Under the pieces are notes generated by a model. It did no database searches and was not told where the DNA came from. It worked only from the letters and a program-made list of their open reading frames with translations. The position numbers were made by a program, and so were the translations under genes. From IMG/VR virus record IMGVR_UViG_3300017781_000056, positions 1 to 34,586 of that record: DNA of 34,586 nucleotides. One strand, written 5' to 3'. Shown here in pieces: positions 14,698-24,548 of this stretch. Each line of letters opens with the position of its first letter. The stretch's first letter is position 1. The stretch comes from a virus.

Positions 14698-16196
14698 TTC
14701 TTTCCTTTAGGATGTTTCTTTGGGAGTAAATCATAATCCGTGGTATATTTTGGATTCTGTGGTCTACCATTCTTTATTAAGTATAAGTAGGCATTAACCC
14801 TAGCAAAAGCCCACTGAGAAGCTGATCTAACTTTAGGACTATGACTTGTGTTAAAAGCCCCCAAGCCACGCTGAAAGACAGAAGCAAGAACGCTAACGCT
14901 AACACCATAGCCAAGTTTTTCTTTATATTTTTCATTAAACTCATCTGATTTCTTTTTTAAGGTAGCTCTATCTTTAGCAGATACTTTAGCTCCTCTTTTA
15001 CCAGAAGCGTCTCCTTTTGCAGTTCCTTTACCTTTTGGATCTTTATTCTTAGTACCAGACTTAGGTGCTTTAGGACTAGATTTAACATTTCCTTTATCAT
15101 CTACTTCAGCTAGAATATGTTTTTCACAAGCCATATACCATATCTTACCATCTAGTTCGTGTTCGTGGTAACCGCTACACCCTAAATCTTTAGCTGCTTT
15201 AATTGCCATCTCTTTATCTGAAAAAGCAAGTCTATCATCTATAACAGCGTAATCATCATCTATTACAGCTGTAGCCATTTTTATTTCACCTAAACCTCTT
15301 AACTTACCTCTACTCCATCTTAATGCAGCTTTACCGCCCCAAGCATCATACATTAATTTACCACATCCATCAGAATAGCTCTTAGAGGCTTTTAAATCGC
15401 CTTTATGACGAGAAAGGAATGAATACATCCTTTTTATTGTAGATACTGTTAAATTGCTTCTAGAAGCTAACTGAGAGGCTCTACGCTTTCCTACAGCAGT
15501 ACCACAAGATCCCCATCCATTTTTGTCAACCCAATCAAGAACTCTTTTGGCATTATTCACTACTCCATCAGGATAATCACTATATGTTTTTAGTTTAAGT
15601 AAATCCTGTTCTAGCTGGTCCTTTACCTCTAGAAGTATTTCATCCGACTCGCCTTCGTTAACATCGGCGATTTGTGCCATATTAATTTTATCAGTAAAGT
15701 ATCCCTCAATAGAGAAACCTTTGACCAAACCAGTTTTAACATAATTTTCCCAAACATTATCATTATTTACTTTCATTGAAACCATCCAAGTTCCTACAGG
15801 AAGGTCCATACCATACTTTACACTTTTATCGTGGACCTCATCTTCTACGATCCAACTCTCAACAACACTTAACCCATTAAGTTCAGCTTCGTGTTCTAAT
15901 GTAGATTTATTCTGGTTACCCCTCATTAAGAATAGTTCAGATGCTTTTCTTACAGTATCTTCAGAGAAGTATATATAATATTCTTCTTCCTCTTCAGATC
16001 TATATATATGTTTATTTGGAACTAGAGCAGCTCCCATTAGGATTCTCTTTTCCTTATCTACTTCTGCAAGTTGATGTTTTTGTTGATCTTTAAGTGCAAC
16101 AAAGTGTTCTTGAATTGCTGGTCTATCTACTATTGATATAGCTTCAATACCTGATAATAATTCGTCTTCGTCAATAAGTAATTCTATAATTCTCAT
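14694..16196 (-). CDS. XkdF-like prohead protease fused to further domains
   Basis: The product is about 500 aa, much longer than a typical maturation protease (about 200 aa). Residues 1-170 resemble the XkdF-type phage serine protease (MRIIELLIDEDELLSGIEA, VDRPAIQEHF, GTWMVSMKVNNDNVWE, KGFSIEGYF). A linker leads to a helical domain (GWGSCGTAVGKRRASQLA, YSDGCGKLMYDAWGG), then a CSGYHEHELDGKIWYMACEKH segment. A Lys/Gly-rich linker and a final helical domain (LGYGVSVSVLASVFQRGLGA) resembling DUF5824 follow. ATG 16196 is preferred; a GTG at 16214 would overlap the tape measure gene. It cleaves scaffold and capsid during maturation by inference. Confidence 0.8.
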   Translation of the reverse strand: MRIIELLIDEDELLSGIEAISIVDRPAIQEHFVALKDQQKHQLAEVDKEKRILMGAALVPNKHIYRSEEEEEYYIYFSEDTVRKASELFLMRGNQNKSTLEHEAELNGLSVVESWIVEDEVHDKSVKYGMDLPVGTWMVSMKVNNDNVWENYVKTGLVKGFSIEGYFTDKINMAQIADVNEGESDEILLEVKDQLEQDLLKLKTYSDYPDGVVNNAKRVLDWVDKNGWGSCGTAVGKRRASQLASRSNLTVSTIKRMYSFLSRHKGDLKASKSYSDGCGKLMYDAWGGKAALRWSRGKLRGLGEIKMATAVIDDDYAVIDDRLAFSDKEMAIKAAKDLGCSGYHEHELDGKIWYMACEKHILAEVDDKGNVKSSPKAPKSGTKNKDPKGKGTAKGDASGKRGAKVSAKDRATLKKKSDEFNEKYKEKLGYGVSVSVLASVFQRGLGAFNTSHSPKVRSASQWAFARVNAYLYLIKNGRPQNPKYTTDYDLLPKKHPKGKK

Positions 16197-16206
16197 ATCT
16201 ATTAAA

Positions 16207-18219
16207 TTAACCACCTAGTCCAGCAGTGTTTATTGTATTTCTATCTAACTCTTGTTGTGTTGTAATTTCTTTGCCTACTACAAAGGCTTTTATTGGTTTA
16301 GATTGTTGCCCTCCTATGGACTGTGCTAACTGACTTTCTGAGGATGCACCTACTATATTGAAATCTGGAGCTTCAACATTCACTTTAGATTGATTAGCAG
16401 AGGGTCTAGATTTACCTTCAGATGCAATAGCTTTAACGTTCGCAAGACCACTAGCTACAGCCGCTGCAGCGGCTAAAGCACCTCTTATAGGACTGTCTAC
16501 TATAGCAATAGGCATAAATTGTGACTCATATGCTTTTTGTGCGGAGAAATAAGTAGATATCAAAGCTCCTGTAATAGCTAGAGCTTTACCAGCTTTAGTT
16601 TCTTCACCAGCTAATGCAGAAAACGCAGTTAGAGCACTTCCAACTAATTCCAATTGTTTTCTTTTACCTTGAGCTTCTAGTTCTGCTATGTTTATTCTTA
16701 TGGATGATTCTTCATCTTCTACCTTACTAAGATCTTTCTGTAGTTTTACTCTTTGTTTAAAAGATATGTTATCATTATTAAGCCTTTCCTGTAAGAATAT
16801 TTTTTCAGCATCTAATTGAGATAATCTTAAATCGACAAGGTTCCTAGCTTTAATGCCTTCATTCAATATAGAAGAGTCTGCTTCTTGTTTGTTTATCTTT
16901 TCAATATCATTTTTTCTCTGTCTAAGTATTTCAAGCTCTTCTTGAGTTTGAGATAATGAAATATTTCTTAACTCATTATCTTCTTCTCTATTTAGTTGAA
17001 TTATAAAATCAGATAATTCTTTTGAAGACTGCTTTATGGATTCATTGTATTTCTTTTCTGCTTCTTCTTTTTGTTCTTTAGTTGCATTACTAGAAAGGAA
17101 ATCATCAATCCTTCTTTTTTGGTCTTCAGCAAATTCTCTTTGCGTTATTCTGGCTCTATCTCTTAATCCTTGAAAGCTTATTACAGTTAATCTTTTTTCA
17201 TCTTCAATAACACTTTCTATAATTCTTTGTCTGGATTTTTGTCTTTCTTTCTCAAAGTCTAAATCTCCCTCCTTGAAAACTCTATTTCTTTCTTTAGATG
17301 CTTTTGTGCCTTTTTTGGTTTCTATTTGAAATAACTTTTCAAGCAGTATTTTCTCTTCCAATAGCCTTTCATAGTCAGCATTAAGTTTTATTGATTTTTT
17401 TGTTTCTCCACCACTACTCATTAAACTTGCAGTATACTTTTCGTCTACCACAATAAGTTCTTTTTCTATGTTTAATAGTCTATCAAAAGACTTAATTAAA
17501 CTTGTAACAGCTTCATCATTTTGATCAAGACCCTTTTCTTTAAGGTTTTTCATCCCGTTTTCAAACGTAGAAAATGTATTAGAAAGAAGTGAAACGGTCC
17601 TGTCTAAAGCCTTTCCGTTTACAGAAAATTTAATTACACTCTTTGCTAATCTATCAAATAAATCTATCTGTTTTTGTATAGATTTAGTTAATTCATCTAA
17701 CTTTTTCTTAAAGTCATCAGCTGCTTTACCAGCTCCAAAAAAGAAATTATAAATATCATCACCAAATGCAATAAGTAATTGAATTGCTATCAATATACCT
17801 CCACTTCCTAGTAATGATCTACCTAATAACTTTAAAGAGTTTACTGCACCTCCAGCTGTTTTAGTAAAACTAAAAAACAAACTTACTATCTGACCTAAGT
17901 TGTTAGCCATCCCCTGAAATCCGTAGGAGGCATCTGAAGCTAATCTGGATGTTTCAAGAAGTATAGCATTGTTAAGACCAGATTGTGCTCTAAAATTAGG
18001 GTTAGCGGCTTGTAGTTGAGCAGCTGCTTGTGATCTAAATGATTGAGCAACCGCAGCATTGGTTATTTTTAGTTTCTCAGCTTCAACTCTTTGAGCTATC
18101 TGAGCTTGAGTAAGTTTGGTTAAGTCTTCCGCTGTTTTCTTAGTAGAATTAGATACAGCTTTTGATCCAGTTTCTTGGACCTCTATGGATATTAATATCT
18201 TCTTGTTATCTGTTGCCAT
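16207..18219 (-). CDS. Tail tape measure protein
   Basis: The 670-aa protein is predominantly helical with long charged coiled-coil stretches (about 170-520). It has a hydrophobic region SLLGSGGILIAIQLLIAFGD around 135-155 and a second Ala/Gly-rich hydrophobic region near 535-600. This is the usual layout of tape measure proteins, which set tail length and help DNA ejection. At roughly 0.15 nm per residue it would predict a tail of about 100 nm, supporting a siphovirus. The end is Gly/Ser-rich and may be trimmed. Its start overlaps the small upstream ORF by 14 bases. Confidence 0.82.
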   Translation of the reverse strand: MATDNKKILISIEVQETGSKAVSNSTKKTAEDLTKLTQAQIAQRVEAEKLKITNAAVAQSFRSQAAAQLQAANPNFRAQSGLNNAILLETSRLASDASYGFQGMANNLGQIVSLFFSFTKTAGGAVNSLKLLGRSLLGSGGILIAIQLLIAFGDDIYNFFFGAGKAADDFKKKLDELTKSIQKQIDLFDRLAKSVIKFSVNGKALDRTVSLLSNTFSTFENGMKNLKEKGLDQNDEAVTSLIKSFDRLLNIEKELIVVDEKYTASLMSSGGETKKSIKLNADYERLLEEKILLEKLFQIETKKGTKASKERNRVFKEGDLDFEKERQKSRQRIIESVIEDEKRLTVISFQGLRDRARITQREFAEDQKRRIDDFLSSNATKEQKEEAEKKYNESIKQSSKELSDFIIQLNREEDNELRNISLSQTQEELEILRQRKNDIEKINKQEADSSILNEGIKARNLVDLRLSQLDAEKIFLQERLNNDNISFKQRVKLQKDLSKVEDEESSIRINIAELEAQGKRKQLELVGSALTAFSALAGEETKAGKALAITGALISTYFSAQKAYESQFMPIAIVDSPIRGALAAAAAVASGLANVKAIASEGKSRPSANQSKVNVEAPDFNIVGASSESQLAQSIGGQQSKPIKAFVVGKEITTQQELDRNTINTAGLGG

Positions 18220-18355
18220 ACCTTACCCTTTTTAATTGTTGTCTGACATCCTCCATATTACCACAGGCTTTATACTTTCCTTTAGCAATATCTATATTCT
18301 CAGATACCCCATACCAATCATCGATTGCCAATAACTCTAATATTTGTTTTATCAT
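18206..18355 (-). CDS. Small protein between tail tip and tape measure genes, 49 aa
   Basis: ATG 18355 overlaps the upstream stop by four bases (ATGA) and its TAA lies inside the tape measure start, so it is locked into the coupled series. The product is helical (MIKQILELLAIDDWYGVSEN, MEDVRQQLKRVRYG) with one cysteine. No known family. Confidence 0.7.
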   Translation of the reverse strand: MIKQILELLAIDDWYGVSENIDIAKGKYKACGNMEDVRQQLKRVRYGNR

Positions 18356-20712
18356 TGTATTATATCTTCAGAGAATATATTTAACAGCTCTAATTCTGAT
18401 TTACCAGTTGTAAGCTCAGTCGTTATAGAATTAATCCGAAACATCTGATCTTGTATCTTAATCTGGTTATTTAATTTATAGTTTACTAATATGTTTGGAG
18501 GTAAATAAGCGGTAACTTTAAATACTCTTTTTGCTGGGTTAAATACTCCTTCAACATATTTCTTGTAGAACTTCTCATATAAAGAATTACTTTGTTGACC
18601 AGTAACTTTAGTATAATCAACTGCATTCCATTCATCAAACTCTTGGTCGAAGTTTAATGTAAAAGATGGAGCAACAGTTGTGCTACCTTCCTCGTTTGAA
18701 TTTGATGGTCTCCAATAACTAGTTATAGGAACTCCTGCATTATTGCCAAATATCCAATTTATTTTACTATTTCCTGTAAGACCAGTTTCTAATATCCCAT
18801 AGAATAATAGTGGTTTTACATTTAAAGATTCATAATCACCAGTAGGAATAGTAGGTACAGTATCTGGGTTAAAATCACCCCCAGCAGAATATCCCCATTG
18901 AATAAATGTTTCATCTGAATCAACATTTGGATCACTAACAGCAACGCTATCGATAATCCTTTCATATTTTAAATGGGTGAATGGTATCTTAATTTCGTAC
19001 TTAGTCCCTCTATCAATTTTATCAGGAAAACTTCTCCTCACATTAAATTCAGCATCCCCAAATACCTCATTAAAAGATTCTTCGTGTTGCCTCATAAGTA
19101 ATGCTTCATTTTCTTTATACTTAAATTCTATATCTGTAAAAGGTAATATAGATTCGACTGTATGTTCACTTGTGTCTAAGTATTTATCTATATCTATCGT
19201 AGCACCTAATCTATTATTAGTAGCATCAGAATAATAGTTATCCAGAGTATCAACGTATATCTGACCAAATTTAGGATCTGAAATATCATCTATAAAATAA
19301 GCGGTTAGATTAAACGTTTTGAATATACCAGTCAAAAACTCAATTACTTTCATCTTAGGCATAATAAATTCTTTGCTCAAATCAATGTCTACACTTGATT
19401 CACCAATTGAGCTTGATAAAGTTGAGTTAGAATTAACTTCAGAATAAGCTTCTATTTGTGGTGTGCCACCTGAAGGACTTGATTTCACAACAGAAATAGT
19501 TGGTGTTAAATTAAAGTGTTCATCTGATCTAACTTTTATTCGAAACCTTCTAGTCCCATTATTGGCATTAGATTCAAAAGCAGTGTATATACCATCGAAA
19601 ACTGTACCTGAAAGCACATCACCAGGCTTTGTAATAAATTCATTTATTTCCTCTCCATTATCATTAACTTCTACGAAAATCACATCAAACTCCGCATTGG
19701 AAGGAGAATATAAAGCTCTAAAAGATATTTGATATTTAAAAGCATCAGATTTTGTTATTTGTATTATGTTATTACTAAAAGTAACTTCAGAAAAATCTGT
19801 ATTAGTAAAAGAGGAACCAATACCACGAAAAGAAGTATTTGATTGATAATTTGCACTTTCTGCGTTATAAGTAAACAACTTTAAATTATCTTGATCTTTA
19901 TATTCTCCTTTCACATTACTTAACCACAAATACAAATTATTAAATGCTGTTGAACCAAAAAAGTCTCTAGTAAATGTTATGTTGTATTGGCTTTCGATAG
20001 CCTCTATAATATGGATTGTTTTTACTGCTGGTTTCAAATCAGTAAACTCAAGACCTCTTGCTATATCAGGACTAGAGGAATTATGGTATAGATTTCCAGT
20101 GCTGTTGAATTCTATGTTACTTGTATTAGACTCAGAGTTAATAAATAATCTTTTCTTAGAAGTTATAAGGGGGTATATAATTGCTTTCTCCTGTAGAGTT
20201 GAATTTACTGTGAAATCTATTCCAGCCTCAAAACCTGACTGGACTTGAATATTTGTATATTTATGGTTGTAATTAGTTAAATATGTTAGTTTGGTTAGTT
20301 CATCATCCCCTATTAAATCTTTAAGTGATACTGTCTCCCCATAAAATGTCAAGCTGTAAGAGTACGGTTTATCACCTTTCATCTTCACATTATTCAAGAA
20401 TATCTTACCTCTTCTGAACTGCATATAATTTAGATGGATCTCTGCTTTTTTCTTTTTACGAGAATCATATGCGTTGTTTGAAGTAGGATCATTTTCGTCA
20501 TTAATTATAAAATAATTATAGAAGTGACGAAATATTTTATTGTTAGTTGTGGATGCTGGAACATTAAAGGTTTGTGAGTAATCAGTAAATATCTTACCGA
20601 TGTCTTTAACGTCTTGTATAGTAGAGGTAACTTGTAGTGTTTCGTCTTGAAACAAGTCTACAAGCTGAAGATTGCTATCTTTATCCTCAACATATAATTG
20701 AACCCTTTGCAT
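18352..20712 (-). CDS. Large tail protein, probable distal tail/baseplate component
   Basis: This 786-aa, beta-rich protein starts MQRVQLYVEDKDSNLQLVDL. An N-terminal region (IFTDYSQTFNVPASTTNNKI, GKIFLNNVKMKGDKPYSYSL) resembles the distal-tail-like domain of Bacteroidota siphophages. The size and place next to the tape measure gene fit a baseplate hub or tail-tip protein that anchors fibres. No enzymatic motif is evident. Confidence 0.65.
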   Translation of the reverse strand: MQRVQLYVEDKDSNLQLVDLFQDETLQVTSTIQDVKDIGKIFTDYSQTFNVPASTTNNKIFRHFYNYFIINDENDPTSNNAYDSRKKKKAEIHLNYMQFRRGKIFLNNVKMKGDKPYSYSLTFYGETVSLKDLIGDDELTKLTYLTNYNHKYTNIQVQSGFEAGIDFTVNSTLQEKAIIYPLITSKKRLFINSESNTSNIEFNSTGNLYHNSSSPDIARGLEFTDLKPAVKTIHIIEAIESQYNITFTRDFFGSTAFNNLYLWLSNVKGEYKDQDNLKLFTYNAESANYQSNTSFRGIGSSFTNTDFSEVTFSNNIIQITKSDAFKYQISFRALYSPSNAEFDVIFVEVNDNGEEINEFITKPGDVLSGTVFDGIYTAFESNANNGTRRFRIKVRSDEHFNLTPTISVVKSSPSGGTPQIEAYSEVNSNSTLSSSIGESSVDIDLSKEFIMPKMKVIEFLTGIFKTFNLTAYFIDDISDPKFGQIYVDTLDNYYSDATNNRLGATIDIDKYLDTSEHTVESILPFTDIEFKYKENEALLMRQHEESFNEVFGDAEFNVRRSFPDKIDRGTKYEIKIPFTHLKYERIIDSVAVSDPNVDSDETFIQWGYSAGGDFNPDTVPTIPTGDYESLNVKPLLFYGILETGLTGNSKINWIFGNNAGVPITSYWRPSNSNEEGSTTVAPSFTLNFDQEFDEWNAVDYTKVTGQQSNSLYEKFYKKYVEGVFNPAKRVFKVTAYLPPNILVNYKLNNQIKIQDQMFRINSITTELTTGKSELELLNIFSEDIIQ

Positions 20713-21800
20713 TATCTAACTAGGTTTATCTCGTTATAAGCATAGTCAAAACTTACTGTGTAATTAAGAAGCTTTTCGTATAGATTGGTTTGATATTCTA
20801 CAACATTATCTTTTGGAATAATAGGAAATACTTTATTGTTTTCGTGGATCCAAACAAACTCAGATAACAGTAACTCTTGAATTACTTCATTGTAATCTTC
20901 ACAAACATAGCCAGTGTTTAGTGTTAATGATTTTTGTGCATTTACATTATGTAGTCTATCTGTTGATTTATTAGTAGCATACGAAACTCCAGTTGAAGTA
21001 GTTTCTATCGTATTTACTTTATAAGACTCCCTTGATACACTTGCTTGTTCTTTTCTTCTACCAAACATCCAGATGTCTTGTAATGTTCCAAACTTATTTA
21101 TAAACGTTATCTTATTAGGAGTATTTTTACATTCTTCTATTAAATTTATTGTCAACTCTACCTGTTTATTATCTGTAGTTGTCAGAACAACTCTATTTAC
21201 ATTTGGTGAATTGGCTATACCACTTGTATAAAATGATTGTGAGTTAGAAGAGGCTATCAGTGTTGCATCAGCTGTTATAAGTGCTGTGTCCGCTTTTATA
21301 GTATCAATATCAGCTGTTAGTGGACTCATACTTTTACCATACTGTTTACTGTCAACAAAAGTACTATCCAAGAAAAATTCTACTCCGTATAATTCAGTTT
21401 CCCTATATAACGGAACCCTTACCTTTTCATCGTGTTTCCAGTATATACAAGTGTTGGATTGTTGTAATGGAGATGTTAATAGTTGAGGATTAATTTCATT
21501 TTCAAAATATCCATATCCGTGGGTTGCTAATACTGTGTCTGATTTTATAGCAGTTGTAGAATCGCTATAAGTAGATGTTATTTCCCAAGTTGCCCAAGCA
21601 GTGAGTACAGCTGTTTCATAATTTCCATCAAAAGATATTGGTATAAAATCTTTAGCAAGTTCAGCTATTTCAAATACAATATTGTCCTCTCCAGCTAATA
21701 TATTTTTAGCTATAGTATAATTAGGTTTAGTTGGATCATAGCTATTTATCTCTCCAGTATATACCCATAGTTTTAATGTTGAACTGCTTAAAGTTGCCAT
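20712..21800 (-). CDS. Tail structural protein, 362 aa
   Basis: Beta-rich with an N-terminal LKLWVYTGEINSYDPTKPNY segment and a C-terminal LNYTVSFDYAYNEINLVR segment. The middle contains repeated TADIDTIKADTALITADATL and an IWMFGRRKEQASVSRESYKV block. I recall proteins of this type between the tail-tip and upstream tail genes in marine Bacteroidota phages. A role in the tail tip is inferred from its neighbours. Confidence 0.6.
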   Translation of the reverse strand: MATLSSSTLKLWVYTGEINSYDPTKPNYTIAKNILAGEDNIVFEIAELAKDFIPISFDGNYETAVLTAWATWEITSTYSDSTTAIKSDTVLATHGYGYFENEINPQLLTSPLQQSNTCIYWKHDEKVRVPLYRETELYGVEFFLDSTFVDSKQYGKSMSPLTADIDTIKADTALITADATLIASSNSQSFYTSGIANSPNVNRVVLTTTDNKQVELTINLIEECKNTPNKITFINKFGTLQDIWMFGRRKEQASVSRESYKVNTIETTSTGVSYATNKSTDRLHNVNAQKSLTLNTGYVCEDYNEVIQELLLSEFVWIHENNKVFPIIPKDNVVEYQTNLYEKLLNYTVSFDYAYNEINLVR

Positions 21801-21805
21801 ATTAT

Positions 21806-23476
21806 TTATGTTATATTATATCCTAAATCTTTTAAGGCATCTATAGTTTTTTGATGGTAATATGCTGAATCTTGTCGTGGCAATACATTTCTAACAAATA
21901 TAACTTCAGATCTGTCCGCTAAACCATTAGCCCCATCAAAACCATTGGCACCTGTAGATACATTATTTATAAAATGACTGAATTGAAGATATGGTCCTGA
22001 AACACCATTGTCCTGTGTTTTCTCTATACAAAATACAATAACCATCTTGTTTCCATAGTTTGTTTGATTATCTAAAGAGGTCCTTAATGCTGCTAAGTCT
22101 GTTGAGTATAAACTAAATAAAGTGTTATCTCCTAGTAAGGTTGTAGATCCGTAATGATATTGGTTTGCGGCTTCATCAAAATATATGAGGTGGACTAGTT
22201 TTGTTGAATTTGAGTTTTGTTTCTCTACTGATGCCCATTGAAAAACTCTTTCAGCGTGTACTCCACTATTTACACCTAAAGTTACTGGATCAGTATTATA
22301 TATAACTTGACTTTGATATTTTGCGATATCGTTATTATAATAACTTAAAAAAGAATTTTTTAATTCATTATTAGTCATATCTTTTAAAACATCAAGTTCT
22401 GAATTTAATGATCCTGAGTTATCAAACCAGAAAATAAATTCTGTGTTTTGATCTAATGTCTGGGTAGGAGTTCCATTAGCGAATCCTAAACTTCCCTCTA
22501 CAAAATTACCTGTTCCGCTAGTTACTGATACACTGTCTTTTTGAGCTATAACTATTGTAGGAGTATTTTGATTAAGTGTAACTGTTTGTGTTGCACCATC
22601 AGAATCATTGTATTGAAAATCAGCTGTAGAACTAGTAGATGTAAGTGTATAGTTATGGGTTGGAGTTGCTAAAGTTGTAGGGTTAGGACAATTTATAGTA
22701 AAACTGAATCTATCGTTTACAAGTGGGGTTTCAGCTGTAATCTTTACTTCTGTAGGAGTAGCTGCTGTTTTATTTATTGATAATTCTGTATTAAAGTCTT
22801 TGTTTGAATCACTACTATCTCCTTCTGCTATAGAAACTGTATTAATATCAGATGTATCTACTCCATTCGCTGTAAGCATATCGTCATACTCTGCATTTCC
22901 TATATAGCCTGTTGTTTGTGTTGTATTATTCCATTCTAAACTAAATTTAACTGGGACCTCTCTAAGAAGGCTGTTAGCGTATATATCTGAAGAAAAGTCT
23001 TTAAATGCTATCTTGACATTTCCTATCTTGTCTCCAACGTCTCCAATGTTGTATACTTTTTTACCAGTAAATGAACCTTCATTAACAGTATCTCCACAGG
23101 AAACATTTGACTCATCATTTAGTATAATATCTGGTACTTTTTGCCAACAGATTCTTTTGGTTGCATTTGCGGTATCTCCATCGTTGTCAGTAACTACAAC
23201 AAAAAAGTCAATACAGCCTTCTGAAGAGCTTGTAGCCTGTACTTGTGTGGTTGTACCTCCAGTACTCCATAGGTAACCAGCTATAGTGCCATCTGAGTCA
23301 GTTGCCACTGCATCAAGTGTTACAGTTTCTCCAACAAAAGGGTTTTCGTTAGATGCTGTAATAGTAACTGTGGGAGGAGTATTGTTTTGAACTGGGGTAG
23401 GCGGAGTTGCTTCCGTTACTGGTATTGCTCCTTCTATGTAGTAAGGACTTCTTGAATTTAGTCTGTAGTCTGGCAT
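21806..23476 (-). CDS. Tail surface protein with PKD-like and vWA-like regions
   Basis: This 556-aa protein begins with a Pro/Thr linker. A PKD-like Ig fold follows at about 35-108 (PTVTITASNENPFVGETVTL, ATDSDGTIAGYLWSTGG, VVVTDNDGDTANATKRICW). Further beta-rich regions lead to a C-terminal region from about 345 that resembles a von Willebrand factor A domain: FIFWFDNSGSLNSELDVL carries a MIDAS-like DxSxS at 352-356, and MVIVFCIEKT gives a core strand. Both modules are typical of adhesion, so an exposed tail protein binding host or surface polymers is likely. A collagen-like GANGFDGANG stretch occurs near 530. Confidence 0.7.
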   Translation of the reverse strand: MPDYRLNSRSPYYIEGAIPVTEATPPTPVQNNTPPTVTITASNENPFVGETVTLDAVATDSDGTIAGYLWSTGGTTTQVQATSSSEGCIDFFVVVTDNDGDTANATKRICWQKVPDIILNDESNVSCGDTVNEGSFTGKKVYNIGDVGDKIGNVKIAFKDFSSDIYANSLLREVPVKFSLEWNNTTQTTGYIGNAEYDDMLTANGVDTSDINTVSIAEGDSSDSNKDFNTELSINKTAATPTEVKITAETPLVNDRFSFTINCPNPTTLATPTHNYTLTSTSSTADFQYNDSDGATQTVTLNQNTPTIVIAQKDSVSVTSGTGNFVEGSLGFANGTPTQTLDQNTEFIFWFDNSGSLNSELDVLKDMTNNELKNSFLSYYNNDIAKYQSQVIYNTDPVTLGVNSGVHAERVFQWASVEKQNSNSTKLVHLIYFDEAANQYHYGSTTLLGDNTLFSLYSTDLAALRTSLDNQTNYGNKMVIVFCIEKTQDNGVSGPYLQFSHFINNVSTGANGFDGANGLADRSEVIFVRNVLPRQDSAYYHQKTIDALKDLGYNIT

Positions 23477-24060
23477 TAGGATTCCATTTTATATTCGTAA
23501 GTATCTCCCTTTTTAATATAACCTGATTTTATTAAAATGTCATCTACGTTAAGGGAAACGTCTTTTGATACTTGAGATCCTAGAGCATTTAACTCCCCCA
23601 TAGACTTTTCTATAGCATCGCTTATAAAGCCTTTAGTTTCCTTTGTTCCATATTTATCTATTTTTCTTCCTATTAAATATGCTATTCGATTTACATTCTT
23701 AGTGTCAGATAAAGAATATATTTCTCCAGTCTTAACATCAGCTAATGTAAGTCTCTTGTCTTTAATCCATTTTACTAAATCTTGTATATTAGGAAATCCT
23801 CCTTGAGGTCTACCTTTATCTAGTTTACTCCCATAACTATTTCCTAGTATTTGATAAGAGAGTCTATTTGAATTTATCTTACTAAGTTTAGATAAACTAT
23901 TGGCTAGGCTACCTGTTGTATTTATTGGATTGCTATAAGTACCAGTTGTATATCCTCTACTTCTAGAAGATTGTATTTCTGATTTTAGTAGTTTAGTTAA
24001 CTTGTTAGAATAGTTATCTAAGTATGATTGTGTATTTTTGAACTTCTCTAATACCCCCAT
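23476..24060 (-). CDS. Tail completion-like protein (HK97 gp10-like by context)
   Basis: ATG 24060 gives 194 residues; an in-frame TTG at 24069 would overlap the upstream gene. A basic, helical N-terminal region (KNTQSYLDNYSNKLTKLLKS) precedes GSLANSLSKLSK and RPQGGFPNIQDLVKWIKDKR, a pattern resembling minor tail/tail completion proteins of gp10 type. Its place between tail terminator-like and tail genes supports this. The assignment is moderate. Confidence 0.6.
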   Translation of the reverse strand: MGVLEKFKNTQSYLDNYSNKLTKLLKSEIQSSRSRGYTTGTYSNPINTTGSLANSLSKLSKINSNRLSYQILGNSYGSKLDKGRPQGGFPNIQDLVKWIKDKRLTLADVKTGEIYSLSDTKNVNRIAYLIGRKIDKYGTKETKGFISDAIEKSMGELNALGSQVSKDVSLNVDDILIKSGYIKKGDTYEYKMES

Positions 24061-24062
24061 AT

Positions 24063-24548
24063 CTAACAAGATGTTCCATCTGCCTTAGTAAGTCCCATAT
24101 CATTGTTAGGGATCTCTATGTTTAATGTTAAGGACCATCCAGCTAGTAGATTTTCGAATCTATCTTCAAACTGTGTGGCAGTTGGAGAATCATTTATCTC
24201 ATAGTTGTTCTCATTCATACCACCTCGTCTAAGGGAGGTTTGTAATCCATTGACCACACTCAACATTGTATTCAATATATCTTGCTTGTTATCATTCCCA
24301 TAAATAGGATTCAAGGTCTGTTTGTCATCTTTGAATTCATCAACCACATCCATACATATAATATTCAAAGAGAATGAAATAAAATGATCGTTAAAGGTAG
24401 CATCATTGACAATAATATGGGCTAGAGGAAACAAAGTTTGTTTGGCTAGATCAACATCAAATATATCTCCATACGTTACAGTATTGATATTATTATTGCC
24501 TTCCAGATAAGTATGGATGTTATCTATAAGATTGTAGTATTCTTTCAT
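24063..24548 (-). CDS. Tail terminator-like protein, 161 aa
   Basis: The sequence LIDNIHTYLEGNNNINTVTY, then DVDLAKQTLFPLAHIIVNDA and FSLNIICMDVVDEFKDDK, indicates an alpha/beta protein of the type found between tail chaperone and completion genes. The last part WSLTLNIEIPNNDM forms strands. The start overlaps the frameshifted T reading frame by four bases (ATGA). A terminator role at the tail-head end is inferred from position and size. Confidence 0.6.
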   Translation of the reverse strand: MKEYYNLIDNIHTYLEGNNNINTVTYGDIFDVDLAKQTLFPLAHIIVNDATFNDHFISFSLNIICMDVVDEFKDDKQTLNPIYGNDNKQDILNTMLSVVNGLQTSLRRGGMNENNYEINDSPTATQFEDRFENLLAGWSLTLNIEIPNNDMGLTKADGTSC

